The notes under the pieces were generated by a model. That model made no database searches and was not told the origin of the DNA. It saw nothing but the letters and a program-made list of their open reading frames with translations. Made by a program: the position numbers and the translations under genes. 64,000 bases of DNA from Conchocele bisecta (lineage: Eukaryota; Mollusca; Bivalvia; Lucinida; Thyasiridae). Below are positions 22,845 to 33,516 of this stretch, piece by piece. Positions within the stretch are counted from its first letter, which is position 1; every line of letters begins with the position of its first letter. The DNA lies in contig CM055265.1 of NCBI GenBank assembly GCA_029237695.1, positions 85,719,447-85,783,446 of the forward strand, read 5' to 3'.

Positions 22845-23056
22845 TTGGACTATTTCACTAAACTTTGTGCAAACTTATGATAGTCTGTAAATATCACATT
22901 AACAATGTTTTCTTGGAAACAATTATTGGATTTACATCTATTGAACATAGGCTGCATGTTAAATAAATGTAAATCCAGCAATTGAAATTTCCAGACGATT
23001 CTAAATTTGCACTTACGAACATATTAGTCGTACGAAGTTTAGTGAAACGGGCCCAT
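22845..23056 (+). mobile_element. MITE family E, copy 2
   Basis: CTATTTCACTAAACTTTGTG on the left pairs with CGTACGAAGTTTAGTGAAAC on the right. A central ATTGGATTTACATCTATTGA dyad is present. It corresponds to 4812-5037. 23057-23470 has nothing supportable. Confidence 0.7.
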
Positions 23057-23470
23057 GGTCCTCTATAATCCGGTGACAAATCCACGATTATCGGGCCCCT
23101 ACTAACCCAAGGTCAACGTCACCACATACTTTGTGCATTCAAAACCTTGACTTTCTGTTTATTTTCACATAACTGCTTCATAATAATCCTGTGAGTTTGG
23201 ACCTTCGGAAATACGGAGTACATGCGGAAAATGTTGTCAGCTTTTGACTTTATTTATAAAAAATATTGTAATTTTTGTAAACAGTTGATTAATAATGCAA
23301 TGAGACAAGCGAGTGATATTGTACCAAAGAAGATGTGCGATTTTTCAAGAAAAATATTTACAAAATTTATCATATATGTCGTAAATGACGTCGAAAGTTG
23401 CCAAAAGGTTTAGTCATTTACAGATGTCATTTACAGAATAGATAACAGTGTCTGTAAAAACAATAATTAT

Positions 23471-23718
23471 TTAACCCTTAGACCGCTACACACAACAAGT
23501 GTCGTCTGCTGTTGCTTTTATATATTGCCTTATTTCTCAATACAAACATGGTTTGAGAGCACGTCAGAATCATTTCCAATGGAAATGATTCTGAAGTGCT
23601 GTCAAAGCATGTTGTAAATTATTCTAAAGTGCTGTCGAAGCATGTTTTTGATGATAAAAATGGAAAATAGGAAATAAATAGCAGACGACAAAACATAAGA
23701 TAGCGGTGTAAGGGTTAA
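23471..23718 (+). mobile_element. piggyBac-like MITE (TTAA-CCCTTA...)
   Basis: TTAACCCTTAGACCGCTA on the left mirrors TAGCGGTGTAAGGGTTAA on the right, so CCC termini abut TTAA as in piggyBac elements. Subterminal GTCGTCTGCT / AGCAGACGAC are inverted, and a central hairpin is CAGAATCATTTCC/GGAAATGATTCTG. It is about 240 bp with no ORF. Confidence 0.8.
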
Positions 23719-24270
23719 TACAATAGAGCAATAAAGGTTCAATCACACTAAATCATCAGATATTCATGCGCGGTGTAGTAGTAGTTAAAAAAAAGAAGCC
23801 AGATTTGTTATGCCATAGAGACTCTTTGCTTGCAGAAACCAGTCAATATGCACTAATCTACTTCACAGGCATGTTAATGTATCATTTACATCAGTTTCAA
23901 GCATATGCTTTGGGATTATTTTGTAAGTCCGATCATGTTTGTCATGTGAGACGGTTTCAATTCCAGACGCTGACTTTTTGCGCCACCACCTTTGTGGTTA
24001 CAGGAGATTGAATTTATCTTTCTTAACAATAATTAAACCTATATTTTAATTAGTGAATAACCAGAGCAGAATAGCTGCGGGTTATGGGAAAATATGTCCC
24101 ACAACATCCATACGAAAAATGAAAGTAGCAGAGAATAGCAAAATGTGTGATGTGATCATTGGTTAGTTTATATAGGAAAAATCTTTGGTGGTGGTGGTGG
24201 ACCTAAATATATGATTGAGACAGTTACAGAAAATGGGCAGCTTCAACTTATCCTTCGGCGGTTTAAACAT
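23719..24270 (+). other. No gene seen
   Basis: An 81-codon ORF at 23766-24011 has no recognisable family and no splice or promoter context. Around 24100-24190 the sequence resembles parts of 180-225 and 1350-1440, so it is probably another old repeat. Confidence 0.5.
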
Positions 24271-24271
24271 G

Positions 24272-24466
24272 CAGTGTAATCTCTCTAAACCGGCTCACAG
24301 AGTGTTCGGTTTAGACAGGTTCCACTGTACTTTTGGAATATGAGCTCTCCAATACATATGTGTAGGTTTTGCAATCATGAACATACACTAAGATCATATA
24401 CAAATGGCTGTGAAACCAATAAAATTAGACAAACCCACGTGTCCAGTTTAGAGAGTTTATACTGTA
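24272..24466 (+). mobile_element. MITE family B remnants
   Basis: CAGTGTAATCTCTCTAAACC and GTTTAGACAGGTTCCACTG form a short hairpin at 24272-24330, and a further GTTTAGAGAGTTTATACTGTA end lies at about 24446-24466. Confidence 0.6.
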
Positions 24467-25050
24467 TTTTATATTCGTGCGAATACGTCACACATGTCGG
24501 TGAATACTGGCCGTATTCGGTCGAATACATCACAAACCGAAAATCTCACACAAATATTTTTCTATTTTTGGTATAAACGTATATGTCACACAATCGCAAA
24601 TTTCAAACTTGACCGAATATGGTCATATCATTATCAAATCGAATGTATCGACAAGACGATCACTTTGGAGCATTTATTGTCGAAATCTGATCATTAAACA
24701 ATCCAAGATGACCGCCAAAAGGTCATTATTTTATTAAAGATTGCAAACGTCTTATATTCATGAACCGCCGGGCTGATATTGGACAAACTTCACAGGTATG
24801 GTCCGTTGGTGAAGACTTTTCATATTTGTTAACATGGAGATCATCGCATAATCCAAAATGGCCGCCGTCATAAAGTATGTCAACTTCTTAAAAAATACTT
24901 CTCACGAACGACCAGACGGATTTCGATGACACTGGTAGGAATGATCGATAGTTAATGCTGTTTCAGATTTGTTCAAATGGTGGCCCCTGGGTCAAGAAAG
25001 GGTGGGCCGGAGGGGTCAAGTAGGGGTCAAATTTCGTATTTTACCGTTTA

Positions 25051-26019
25051 CGGTCATGTCATATATCAACTCAAAGGTATCGACAAGACTATCACTCTGG
25101 AGCATTTTTGGTCGACATCGGATGATTACATAATTTAAGATGACCGCCGGCCGAAAGTTTATTAGTGATTTTAAGCGTCTTTTCCTCGTGCATCAGACTG
25201 TCTGTTATACCGTTTATCATGTATTCATATTTATTCTGCATCACATTTGTTAATGCTGTTTTATAAGCATTATACTGTTTACATTGTTCTCAATTTTTAT
25301 GTTTCAAGCCAACTATTACTATGGTGGACAGAACAATTTTGATGGTATATATACATGTAATAGACAGTCTGGACCATTTCTGACTTACTTTATAATTTGG
25401 ATAATAATTTCAGGTGAGCGAAGCAGGCCCATTTGGGCCTCTTGTTATAATACTTTTTTTATCTCCATGTCTGTGATATAGAGTATATCGCATGAAATGT
25501 AAACTTCTATGATAATAGTAACTAAATATAAAACATGGTACAAATTGTTAACCGATGGTCAGTTTCGCCTGTTCAATATTTACATGTCCAATACACTTTA
25601 CATTTACATATATAATAATGTTCCAATCATTGGGTGTTCTACTTAGATGATTACAATGAGATCAGCTTTAGATTTTAAAAGCATGGTTTATCATTAGTCA
25701 ATGTATATCACCTCCAGGGAAGTAGCGAGGCTTTATCTGGGCATACTGGGCATACACCGGGACTTTAACCGCCGATGATGTCCCGCACTGCGATGACATT
25801 AATAATTCTTTAACTGTTGCTAAAAATGTGCTGCGACGTTCACCAACCAAATGGCCCTGCAATGCGGGGCATTTTACCGGGACATTTACTGGATTTAACA
25901 GCATAATTATTTAAAGCCCCACTATTTCGTTGACCTGCCATTTTTGGGCTCAAATGCCCGGGTTTGGAAGGTCCTCGAGCCAGTTCCTACCCTTAAATAT
26001 GAGATAATAAAAGCATTCG
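25051..26019 (+). other. Dispersed-repeat DNA, no gene
   Basis: 25407-25446 contains GGTGAGCGAAGCAGGCCC and a GGCCCATTTGGGCC dyad followed by TCTTGTT, an end I recall as common in molluscan repeats. 25690-25920 has short ORFs only. Confidence 0.5.
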
Positions 26020-26115
26020 TATTTTTTAGAACTGGTGGAATAGTGACACAATTATATACTTATTTAATTCATATAAAGAATAGTTTGTGCCTACTGAGTG
26101 GGCATGTACCTTTAA
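26020..26115 (+). mobile_element. MITE family A, 3' end fragment
   Basis: TTTAGAACTGGTGGAATAGT through GTTTGTGCCTACTGAGTGG to GGCATGTACCTTTAA equals the right third of family A. The left two thirds are absent. Confidence 0.8.
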
Positions 26116-26254
26116 CAAACAACACATACTTCTTAACAGGGAGTTTTGATCTATAATAAGTAACTTTAATCTTAAGATACGCAAAGTGCATGCTACGAAG
26201 CGTGCCGCCATTGTACACCAATACATCGCGCGATAGTCAAGTAGGCTTAATTTG

Positions 26255-26330
26255 CCATTATATGAGATATGTGGCTGTGACTGGAGGAATGGGGCTTATG
26301 GGGTTTGCGACCAGTGATGTGATGTATTGG
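26255..26330 (+). mobile_element. MITE family F, left end fragment
   Basis: ATATGTGGCTGTGACTGGAG and GGGGCTTATGGGGTTTGCGA are the left terminal sequence of family F, cut off after the CCAGTG motif. Confidence 0.65.
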
Positions 26331-26830
26331 TGTGTAACGACATATCAACAGCTAAGGTAATTTAAGGTAGGATCAACGGGTTCGATCCTTCATTTAACTT
26401 GTTGCAGTGGGGTGGGGGGGGGGGGGGGATCCAAAAATCAGAACGGAATATTTACATAAACAAAATTATATTCAGCCCTGGAATTAGAATAACCTGACAT
26501 GGTGGCAGGTCTGTACCACACCAAAGTCACTTGGCCCCTTCCTTCCCCTAAAGTAATAGGATTACGTATACTCGTATTATTCATACAAGGGGTATAACCA
26601 ACTCTCACATACAATAATGTCAACGTTAATGTTGAATCCCGATCGTTAAATAGTAATGTCCGTTAACATTTTAAGGAAACACGGTTATCGCCCATGATAT
26701 CAGTGTGGAAATTTACGTCTGATATAAATGTATAATAATGTCAATCAATACGTGGGGTAATTAATGGTGAATGAATGTTTATTTTGCCTTTAAATTACCC
26801 ATCGCATGCTCCCACCTGCCATCCACTTTG
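26329..26830 (+). repeat. Repeat family H, copy 2, interrupted by a MITE A fragment
   Basis: It matches 735-1115. The flanks CGATCGTTAAA (about 26649) and TTTAAATTACCCATCGCATG (about 26789) are contiguous in copy 1 near 1070-1085, so the intervening ~140 bp is an insertion. That insert is family A in reverse (ACACTGATATCATGGGCGAT read on the minus strand), truncated at one end. A poly-G tract lies at 26409-26428. Confidence 0.75.
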
Positions 26831-27012
26831 CGACCAATGTAGATCCCGATCAGCATGTGCATCCGCACGGTCTGATCAGGATCTGCACTGTTCGCCATTT
26901 CATCAAGGAAACACCCGTCCTGTTTCTAACAGTCATTCAATTATCAGCAGGGAAACTGGTTAAAAATGGCATACGCCCTATTTCTCCGGGTATGGAAGGT
27001 GTTCGAGCCAAT
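26815..27012 (+). mobile_element. MITE family F, fragment
   Basis: TTTGCGACCAATGTAGATCC, CGGTCTGATCAGGATCTGCA, ACTGTTCGCCATTTCATCAA and CCTATTTCTCCGGGTATGG follow family F order. The end is diverged. Confidence 0.6.
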
Positions 27013-27935
27013 TCCCACCCTTAAATATAAGCCGAATCGAGTTGAGCTATCATGTTAAATGACACAAGATTTGTTTCATACTTATGTATTTGTATTTGTT
27101 TTCTTCTTAAAGATGGATTCCCTACACTTAAGTAAAATACATGTTTACGGAAATTAAGAGGGTACATAATTAGGTAATTATTCTACTTGTATTTGACATC
27201 AAAAGTGTCCGTTTTTGTCGAGCCCGCTTGCGGAAAGCGAGACATAGTGATCATAATGACATACGGGTGTCCGTGCGTCCGTCCGTCCGTCCGTCCGTGC
27301 GTGCGTCCGTCCGAAATCTGCGTTAATGTTTTTAAAAATACCCTCAAATGCCTCGGCGGGCTCGACATGCGGGCCGTGGGCCATCTGGTTACAGAATATC
27401 AACTAATATTTACATACCGTTTTGGACATTTTATGTATATGTGAAGACAGTGTGATTAATTTTAATTATGTAAATCAATTTGTGCAGTAACTTCATATAA
27501 AGTATAATTAATCGTGTACACTAGAAAATGCATTGGACGAATCAATATTGATTTTTGATAATATTTTAAGAACAAAACACGATTCAATATCCGCCCTGCC
27601 CTCAACATTTGTTATGTCCGTCCTACAAATAATATGAAATACTGTCAATAAGTGTACCATGTAATAACAATCAAACTCTATGTGTGTATATTAGTGACAT
27701 ATCTAAATGTTGAAATAATAAAACATAGCCCCCACAATACACCCTGATGTGAGCGACCTCATCAGAATTTACATATTCTATACATAGAGCAATGAGTGGA
27801 ACAAAATAGGAACGAGATGGCCGGGGCCCGCATGTCGCGCCCGCTGAGGCGCACGGACGTACGGCCGTCAACGTGCCGACTATATGGCGCTGTCGGCAAG
27901 CCAGCGCGACAAAAAAATCGCACACTTCGAATTAA
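27013..27935 (+). other. GC-island repeats with (GTCC)n, no gene
   Basis: 27208-27385 (CGAGCCCGCTTGCGGAAAGC, CCGTCCGTCCGTCCGTCC, CTCGACATGCGGGCC) and 27815-27910 (GCCCGCATGTCGCGCCCGCT, GACGTACGGCCGTC) are GC-rich islands in AT-rich DNA. They resemble pieces of a dispersed molluscan repeat. Short ORFs are compositional. Confidence 0.5.
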
Positions 27936-28345
27936 TGTTGACGACACAATTATTACGAGACGATATTATTTTGAACGTTATGGTTATGTCATTGTTGGTG
28001 TGAGTGTGTCACACATGTTCAGGAGAATGAACTGTCCAAATAGTAAAGCAATCCTTCAAGTAATATTGAAGATATGACATGATGGAGAAACTGGGACAAA
28101 CTTTTCGACGTAAACAAATGGCTAAGTATTTAATCTGCATTTCAAAGGTCACAAAGGTCAAGGTCATGTTACTGGTGGCGCGAGTGTGTCACAGATGTCC
28201 AAGTAAAGCAAGTGTCCAAGTATTGAAGGAATCATTCAAGTAATATTAAAGATATGACATGATGGAGAAACTGGGACAAAGTTTTCGACGCAAATGTACA
28301 CGGACGGACGTACGGACGGACGGACGTACGGACGGAACATCAGGA
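27936..28345 (+). repeat. ~182-bp repeats, two copies, plus GACGGACG run
   Basis: AAGATATGACATGATGGAGA occurs near 28068 and 28250, each after TCAAGTAATATT. The same ~182-bp periodic repeat (AGGTCAAGGTCATGTTA, GTGTGTYNCAAATGCTCACA) appears at 34.56-34.93 and 55.74-56.18 kb. It ends in GACGGACGTACGGACGGACG. Confidence 0.7.
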
Positions 28346-28371
28346 GCAAAGCAATATGCCACCCTTGCTAT

Positions 28372-28645
28372 CGCATAAGTACGGGGCGCCAAGTGGGACA
28401 TGGCTCAATTTTGTCAACAAAATTCATTTTTGTGCCACAAAATTCAATTCTGTGTCACAAAATTCACTTTTGTGCCACAAAATTCACTTTTGTGTAACAA
28501 AATTCAATTCTGTGTCACACAATTCAATTCTGTGTAACAAAATTCAATTCTGTGTCACAAAATTCAATTCGGTGTCACAAAATTCAAATCTGTCAATTCT
28601 GTGTAACAACATTCAATTCTGTGTCACAAAATTCAATTCTGTACA
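28372..28645 (+). repeat. 20-bp array (TGTGTCACAAAATTCAATTC), direct orientation
   Basis: It has about a dozen 20-bp units and starts just after GTACGGGGCGCCAAG. One unit is shortened to a CTGTCAATTCTGTG step, a feature shared with the inverted copy at 29.88-30.15 kb. Confidence 0.85.
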
Positions 28646-29169
28646 CGCATGTAAGAAGGACTACCATTGGTCAGAAACTGCACTGGAGAAATGGGTCACG
28701 GTCGCCGATCTACACATTCAATGTCGATGATTCATTTCTCATTCTTCCGATGATTCATTTCTCATTCTGCCATTTTGCTTCAACTATCTCCAAACAGTCA
28801 AACGTTGACAAACCCATTCGTATTTAAACTCATTTGCGTTATAATTGTACACATAATTCATGTACATGTAGATCTCCCGCGAGTACTGACGTCATTTATT
28901 GTGTATCGCAAGGTACATCTGCCCCAGTTAAATCAATAATACACGCGCTGTGACCTGTGTCTGACTGCTGTCTGTGTTTATAAACAGAATGTGTGTATTG
29001 GGCCATTTGAGGAAACCATTTGTAGTATTTGTGTAGATACCATGGATACTAAGATGGTGTATACTGTAAATAATGCATGTAGACACATAGTTGCGAACAC
29101 GTAACTTCGCAACTAGTAGACACAGATCCAATACCATTTGTTTCACAAGGTTATATCTACTGTTAGAAT
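28646..29169 (+). other. No gene seen
   Basis: Unassigned AT-rich sequence. A small hairpin TAGTTGCGAA...TTCGCAACTA lies near 29090-29118. Confidence 0.4.
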
Positions 29170-29366
29170 ACGACGTCATCTAATGTCATTTTCGAGCATA
29201 AAACTTACCTGATAAATAGAATACCAGGCTAGTGTATTTTAATATCAAGTTTATCAGGCTCGGCTCGGAAACGGTAGGAATTCCTCGGCAAACATCGGAA
29301 TTCCTACGCGTTTCCTAGCCTTGCCTGATAAACTTGATATCAAAATACACTAGCCTGGTATTCTCT
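29170..29366. mobile_element. MITE family D, hairpin element, copy 1
   Basis: GAATACCAGGCTAGTGTATT and its reverse complement form arms of about 45 bp around a GC-richer core containing GGAATTCCT and GGAATTCCTACGCG. The left-hand lead GTCATTTTCGAGCATAAAAC is shared with the copy at 42690-42888. Confidence 0.8.
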
Positions 29367-29369
29367 ATA

Positions 29370-29547
29370 CAGTCGAACCTGTGTTAAAGACCACCTCCGA
29401 ATAGCAATCACCTGGCTGTAAAGGCCACACTTTTGTTGTCCCAAATGCACAATTACTATATAAATGACCCTGCGAATAAAGACCACCTGTGAACAAAGGC
29501 CAGATTTTTTACTTCCCATGGCTGGCCTTTATTCACAGGTTTGACTG
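29370..29547 (+). mobile_element. MITE family C, copy 2
   Basis: 178 bp, CAGTCGAACCTGTGTTAAAG to CACAGGTTTGACTG, TA-flanked. It is colinear with 7173-7350. It sits 3 bp after the family D hairpin. Confidence 0.88.
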
Positions 29548-29874
29548 TATATGGGCATGCTCTCAGGTCTAGCTATGTCTCGGCTACTTTATGTTTGACC
29601 CTGTTTACATAATTGAGGGAAAATTCTGAATATTTTTCTTATTTCTCCTTCAAAGTATATATGCTTATATGGTGTGACCACTCATTTGTAATCATAATAT
29701 AACCAAAATAACTGTCCATAAAGAAGTATAATATTGATATATTGGGTTATATTTTCGCATTGAAATATTTAAAACTGCAAGTGTACTCCACCACCATCTA
29801 GTAAAATGGACTAAGACCGAACTCAACCAATCAACGTAGAGATGACATAGACTATCCTACGCAAACTAATTTTT

Positions 29875-30152
29875 GTGGACAAAAATGAATTCTGTCCCAC
29901 AAAACTGAATTTTCTTCACAAAACTCAATTCTGTCTTACAAAATTGAATCCTTTATAACAAAAATGAATTTTGTATACGAAACGTATGCAGAATTGAATT
30001 TTGTGACACAGAATTGAATTTTGTGACACAGAATTGACAGAATTGAATTTTATGACACAGAATTGAATTTTGTGACACAGAATTGAATTTTGTGATTTTT
30101 AGTGTTACAAAACTCAATTTTGTACACATAATTAACCTGTCCTGCATGGCGC
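29875..30152 (-). repeat. 20-bp array, inverted copy with internal flip
   Basis: On the minus strand it begins TTACGGGGCGCCATGC, then direct 20-bp units like 28372, then a dyad GCATACGTTTCGTATAC, then units in the opposite sense. One arm therefore points back, as in the 21-bp palindromic arrays. 29548-29874 has nothing supportable. Confidence 0.8.
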
Positions 30153-30214
30153 CCCGTAATAGGGGGCATAAAAACGTTTAACACATTTTTATGTCAGATG
30201 TAATAATATTCCTT

Positions 30215-30465
30215 TTAACCCATTCAACACCACATACCTATATACTGGAGTTTGCAAACAGTGTAGATCCAGATGAGCCGGCTCGTAACGAGCCGTCTTA
30301 TCAGGATCTGCACTGTTTGTGACAAAATTTCTATTTTTACTGCCAATATCTGAAAACAAAATGTAAAATGTTTTAAATGTATAATGATCATCTCATGGTT
30401 AATGGAATAGTCTGAAATATAACATGGAAGATTCCATCTCAGTTACTTGGTGTTGAAAGAGTTAT
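30215..30465 (+). mobile_element. MITE family P (piggyBac-like) with central palindrome
   Basis: The left end TTAACCCATTCAACACCA mirrors TGGTGTTGAAAGAGTTATAA. The interior holds the strong dyad GATGAGCCGGCTCGTAACGA...TCAGGATCTGCA. Family copies lie at 32907, 37670, 46082, 57912 and 62119, with a half copy at 34106. Confidence 0.75.
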
Positions 30466-30589
30466 AATGAGTACCAGTGTAGGAGGCAACTACTAAACTA
30501 AGCAGAGCAATATACGCCAGATGGTAGCTTCGAATGACACATTGACATTTAACATATTCGTTTAACAAGAGTTGTTTGTCAAACATATA

Positions 30590-31063
30590 AGCCCCTCTCC
30601 CCTCCCCTTCTCAAAAAGACACGCAGTGGTGCCACAATGTGCATAGTGACCTCAAAATCAAACGTTTGAGCATCCTAGCACCAACTGTTCTTGAGTTATT
30701 GAGCCGAACTCGTTTTATTGGCCAAGGTCATCCCGCGACCTTGACATTTGACCTACTGACCTCAAATCAACAGAGGTCATCTGCTGGTCATGACTAACTT
30801 GAAAACCAATAATGCGCATTCTAGGGCATGGCGTTCTCGAGTTATAGAGAGCGGCAACTGTTTTATTGCCTAAAGTCACCGCGATTTTGACCTTTGACAC
30901 ACTGTAGTCAAGTCGAATTGGTCATACACTGGTCGTTACTCACCTGTATACCAAGTTTGAGGATCCTATGTCAAGATTATTTTGAGCGCAAACCAAATCG
31001 CTAACAGACGGACAGACGATAAGCGCCATAACATGATACGCCCCTAGTGCTGTCTGAAATCAG
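30590..31063 (+). repeat. TGACCT-rich dispersed repeat
   Basis: GCGACCTTGACATTTGACCT, CAGAGGTCATCTGCTGGTCA and GTTCTCGAGTTATAGAG, ending in AGACGGACAGACGATAAGCG. I recall this repeat type as very common in molluscs and other marine invertebrates. It is duplicated at 58260-58715. Confidence 0.7.
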
Positions 31064-31262
31064 CTGGAATAGCTCAGTGGGTAGAGCATCGGACTTCGGA
31101 TCGGGAGACCCCGAGTTAGAATCCCGCCACTGGTCGATTCGGCGTGTCCTTGGGCAAGACAAGACACATTCGAGATAACCTAGTCCTATCGGACGGGGAC
31201 TTAAATAGTCGGTATCGACATGCAAGGTCATCGAGCCAGTGCCGTCGTTAGATCAAAGCATT
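31064..31262 (+). mobile_element. tRNA-derived SINE
   Basis: The A box is TAGCTCAGTGGGTAGAGC and the B box-like sequence is GAGTTAGAATCCC. They are followed by GTGTCCTTGGGCAAGACA, the conserved core type also seen at 5370. It is duplicated with the surrounding block at about 58726-58920. Confidence 0.7.
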
Positions 31263-31604
31263 TACATTTACCTTGTCAAATAACCTGGCGAATATGCCTG
31301 CTCTATTCTGTTTTCTTTTATCGTACTGTTCATGTGACATATTCGTCTGGACAATATTTTATTAATTTTTGTTCGAGTTTTTGTAACATGTGACACATTC
31401 GTTTTTGTTGCAAGGGGTAGTGATGCCAAACGTAAACGTCACACATTTGTGTGATGTATTCGTACGTATTCTTCACTATGTGTGACGTATTCGTACGGAT
31501 ATATCACACGTGTGATATATTCGTTACTGTGACATATAGGGTTCAACACGGCTTTATGTATGCAATAACACAATGTAAAAGTCTTCTTGATGTATGAGAT
31601 ATTT

Positions 31605-31770
31605 AAAGGTACATGCCCACTCATTAGGCACAAAATGTTCTTTATATCTGAGACATCATCTGAGATATTTTCTGGCAATGTTTAGAACTGATGGAATAGT
31701 GACACAATTATGCACTTATGCAATTCCTATAAAGAACAGTTTATGCCTGCTGAGTGGGCATGTACGTTTA
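31605..31770 (+). mobile_element. MITE family A, internally deleted copy
   Basis: It has both termini (AAAGGTACATGCCCACTCA; GAGTGGGCATGTACGTTT) but a total of only about 165 bp. The interior jumps from TTTTCTGGCAA to TGTTTAGAACTGATGG. It abuts the next copy through a single TTTAAA. Confidence 0.85.
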
Positions 31771-32290
31771 AAGGTACATGCCCACTCAGTAGGCACAAAC
31801 TGTTCTGTATATCAGAGAAATCATCTGAGACATTTTCTGGCAAAATAAACATCCATTTACCATTACCCCACGTATTGATTAGCATTACTATACATTTTAT
31901 ATCAGACGTAAATTTCCACACTGATATCAGGGGCGATAACCGTGTATTCCTTAAATTGTTAACTGACATTACTATTTATTCTCTGTTTTTTTTTTATGTG
32001 CGATGATCATACTTTAATATCTGTCGAAAATATTATGTTATCAGGTGACGCATTTAATTAGTATAAATAATTAAATAAATTTCTAAATATATAAATCTCA
32101 TTTGCATATGAAAATAGCCTGATACCACCGCGAGTCACTATGAGTAAAATAAATATTACTAAATGATTATAATTACATATATCTGTATATCGGGCACTCG
32201 TAATTTTAGAACTGATGGAATAGTGACACAATTATACACTTCTTTAATTCCTATAAATAACAGTTTTTCCTAGTGAGTGGGCATGTACCT
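31771..32290 (+). mobile_element. MITE family A, full copy
   Basis: AAAGGTACATGCCCACTCAG to GAGTGGGCATGTACCT, followed by TTAA at 32291. It shares the left TTTAAA with the deleted copy. It is the start of the ~2.2-kb module repeated at 36569 and 59698. Confidence 0.85.
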
Positions 32291-32291
32291 T

Positions 32292-32360
32292 TAAACTCGT
32301 TGACTGATTTCATAAGAAACGATGGCCTCGTTTCTTATGTAATCAATAAACGAGTTTAAT
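32292..32360. repeat. Hairpin (AAACTCGTTGACTGATTTCA)
   Basis: AAACTCGTTGACTGATTTCATAAGAAACGA pairs imperfectly with TCGTTTCTTATGTAATCAATAAACGAGTTT. Copies are at 37073-37140 and, collapsed, at 61661-61700. Confidence 0.8.
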
Positions 32361-32447
32361 ACGTATCGTTTAAATTCATCACGCATGTATTGTATTTTAT
32401 TGAACTGTAACTTTGTTACTTAATTGTTTAAAGTGTGATACTTTATA

Positions 32448-32628
32448 CGGTAGAACCTCTCTAAACTGAACAGCCTGGTGACCCCATTGTGTTTAATTTA
32501 GATGGGTTTCACTGTTATTTATGTCATTGTAGTGTCTGTTCATGATTGAAAATGGCAACAACTGTTCATGAAATGCTTAATTACAGTGGAGCCTCTCTCA
32601 GGGTGTCCGGTTTAGAGAGGTTCCACTG
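32448..32628 (+). mobile_element. MITE family B copy
   Basis: A degenerate left end CGGTAGAACCTCTCTAAACT, an internal CAGTGGAGCCTCTCT and the right end GTTTAGAGAGGTTCCACTG, TA-flanked on the right. Confidence 0.7.
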
Positions 32629-32906
32629 TATAACGTTCTCGTCTATATGCATCTATATAACACGTGTATACACACGCCTGTATACATACTTTACACAACG
32701 ATAAGACGTAGGTCAATAAGGCTCAGAAGAAATACTTGTTAGTCAAAATCATTAGTCCAACACTGTACATTCAACAATTTTAGGACAATATACTGAGCAA
32801 ACATGTTTGAGAGCCAAGCTTTTGAAACATACACAAGACGCAAGATGTCACCCGCATCAACCAATTCAAGTAATCCTAGACTGCAGGCGTTAGTTGCATA
32901 TGCAGT

Positions 32907-33110
32907 TTAACACTTTCGCCGCCAAAATATCCGCCTTTGATGGTTCTATTTTAATTGTTCCATTTATACGAAACGGGGTGTGAATCAAACTACCTTAAAC
33001 TACGGGCAAACACTGCAGATCATGATGAGACGGCTCGTTACGAGGCGGCTCATCTGGATCTGTAGTGTTTGTAAACATTGAATTATGGCCTGTGGCGCTG
33101 AAAGAGTTAA
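32907..33110 (+). mobile_element. MITE family P copy
   Basis: TTAACACTTTCGCCGCC to GGCGCTGAAAGAGTTAA with the central GATGAGACGGCTCGTTACGA dyad. TTAA is present at both ends. Confidence 0.75.
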
Positions 33111-33302
33111 TATGCACACGCATGACCAACATACCATTTACCCCGCGGATCGGGGTTTATTACAAAGGAAAATGCCTTATCACGGACAAACGACCTTCCC
33201 CCTGTGTTGGAACCACATCGCCAGGTTCGGTGAATCATGTATTCCGCGGCATTGTTTGTCTGTGGAGTCGCCATTTCTCAGGTACGTTGAGAATGCTTAC
33301 TA

Positions 33303-33516
33303 CAGCGGAACCCCTCTAAACCGGACACCAAAATACATCTGTGATCTTATTTTTGATGAGTTTCTTGGTCATTTATCTCGGGTGATAATGTCCGTTCGTG
33401 ATCGCATAACACACAGCTATGGCCCAGCATGATCAAATGCATGAATTACAGTGAAACCTCTCTAAGCCGGACACCATGGGGACCTCCCAGGGTGTCCGGT
33501 TTAGAGGGGTTCACTG
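33303..33516 (+). mobile_element. MITE family B composite copy
   Basis: CAGCGGAACCCCTCTAAACC at the left, internal CAGTGAAACCTCTCTAAGCC, right end GGTTTAGAGGGGTTCACTG, then TA. Confidence 0.75.

Larger units (their letters stand above)
24467..31548 (+). mobile_element. Large composite block with ends homologous to the 2.0-kb TIR element
   Basis: 24467-25050 matches 57245-57845, and 30160-31548 matches 57850-59240, so the compact element at 57223 looks like an internally deleted form of this ~7.1-kb block. The right end keeps CACACGTGTGATATATTCG...GGTTCAACA. The left terminus is overwritten by family B sequence. The interior (25.05-30.16 kb) holds other repeats and no transposase-length ORF. 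Confidence 0.6.

Noticed and set aside
28400..28640. Regular short repeats resembling a CRISPR array
   Set aside because: Units are contiguous 20-bp tandem repeats without unique spacers, in a eukaryotic context.
31040..31140. Functional tRNA gene at the SINE heads (also 5310 and 58730)
   Set aside because: The anticodon and acceptor stems do not pair properly and SINE core sequence follows directly.
31001..31231. Minus-strand ORF (DSNSGSPDP...) repeated at 58618-58884
   Set aside because: It is the antisense of a tRNA-derived SINE, a familiar false protein.
24467..31548. Possible autonomous transposon with coding capacity
   Set aside because: The ends match a TIR element, but no ORF in the interior exceeds about 124 codons and the longest are translated 20-bp repeats.
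33085..33432. 115-codon ORF repeated at 37848-38195 and partly at 62298
   Set aside because: It crosses MITE P and MITE B termini. The frame differs between copies and substitutions show no codon pattern.
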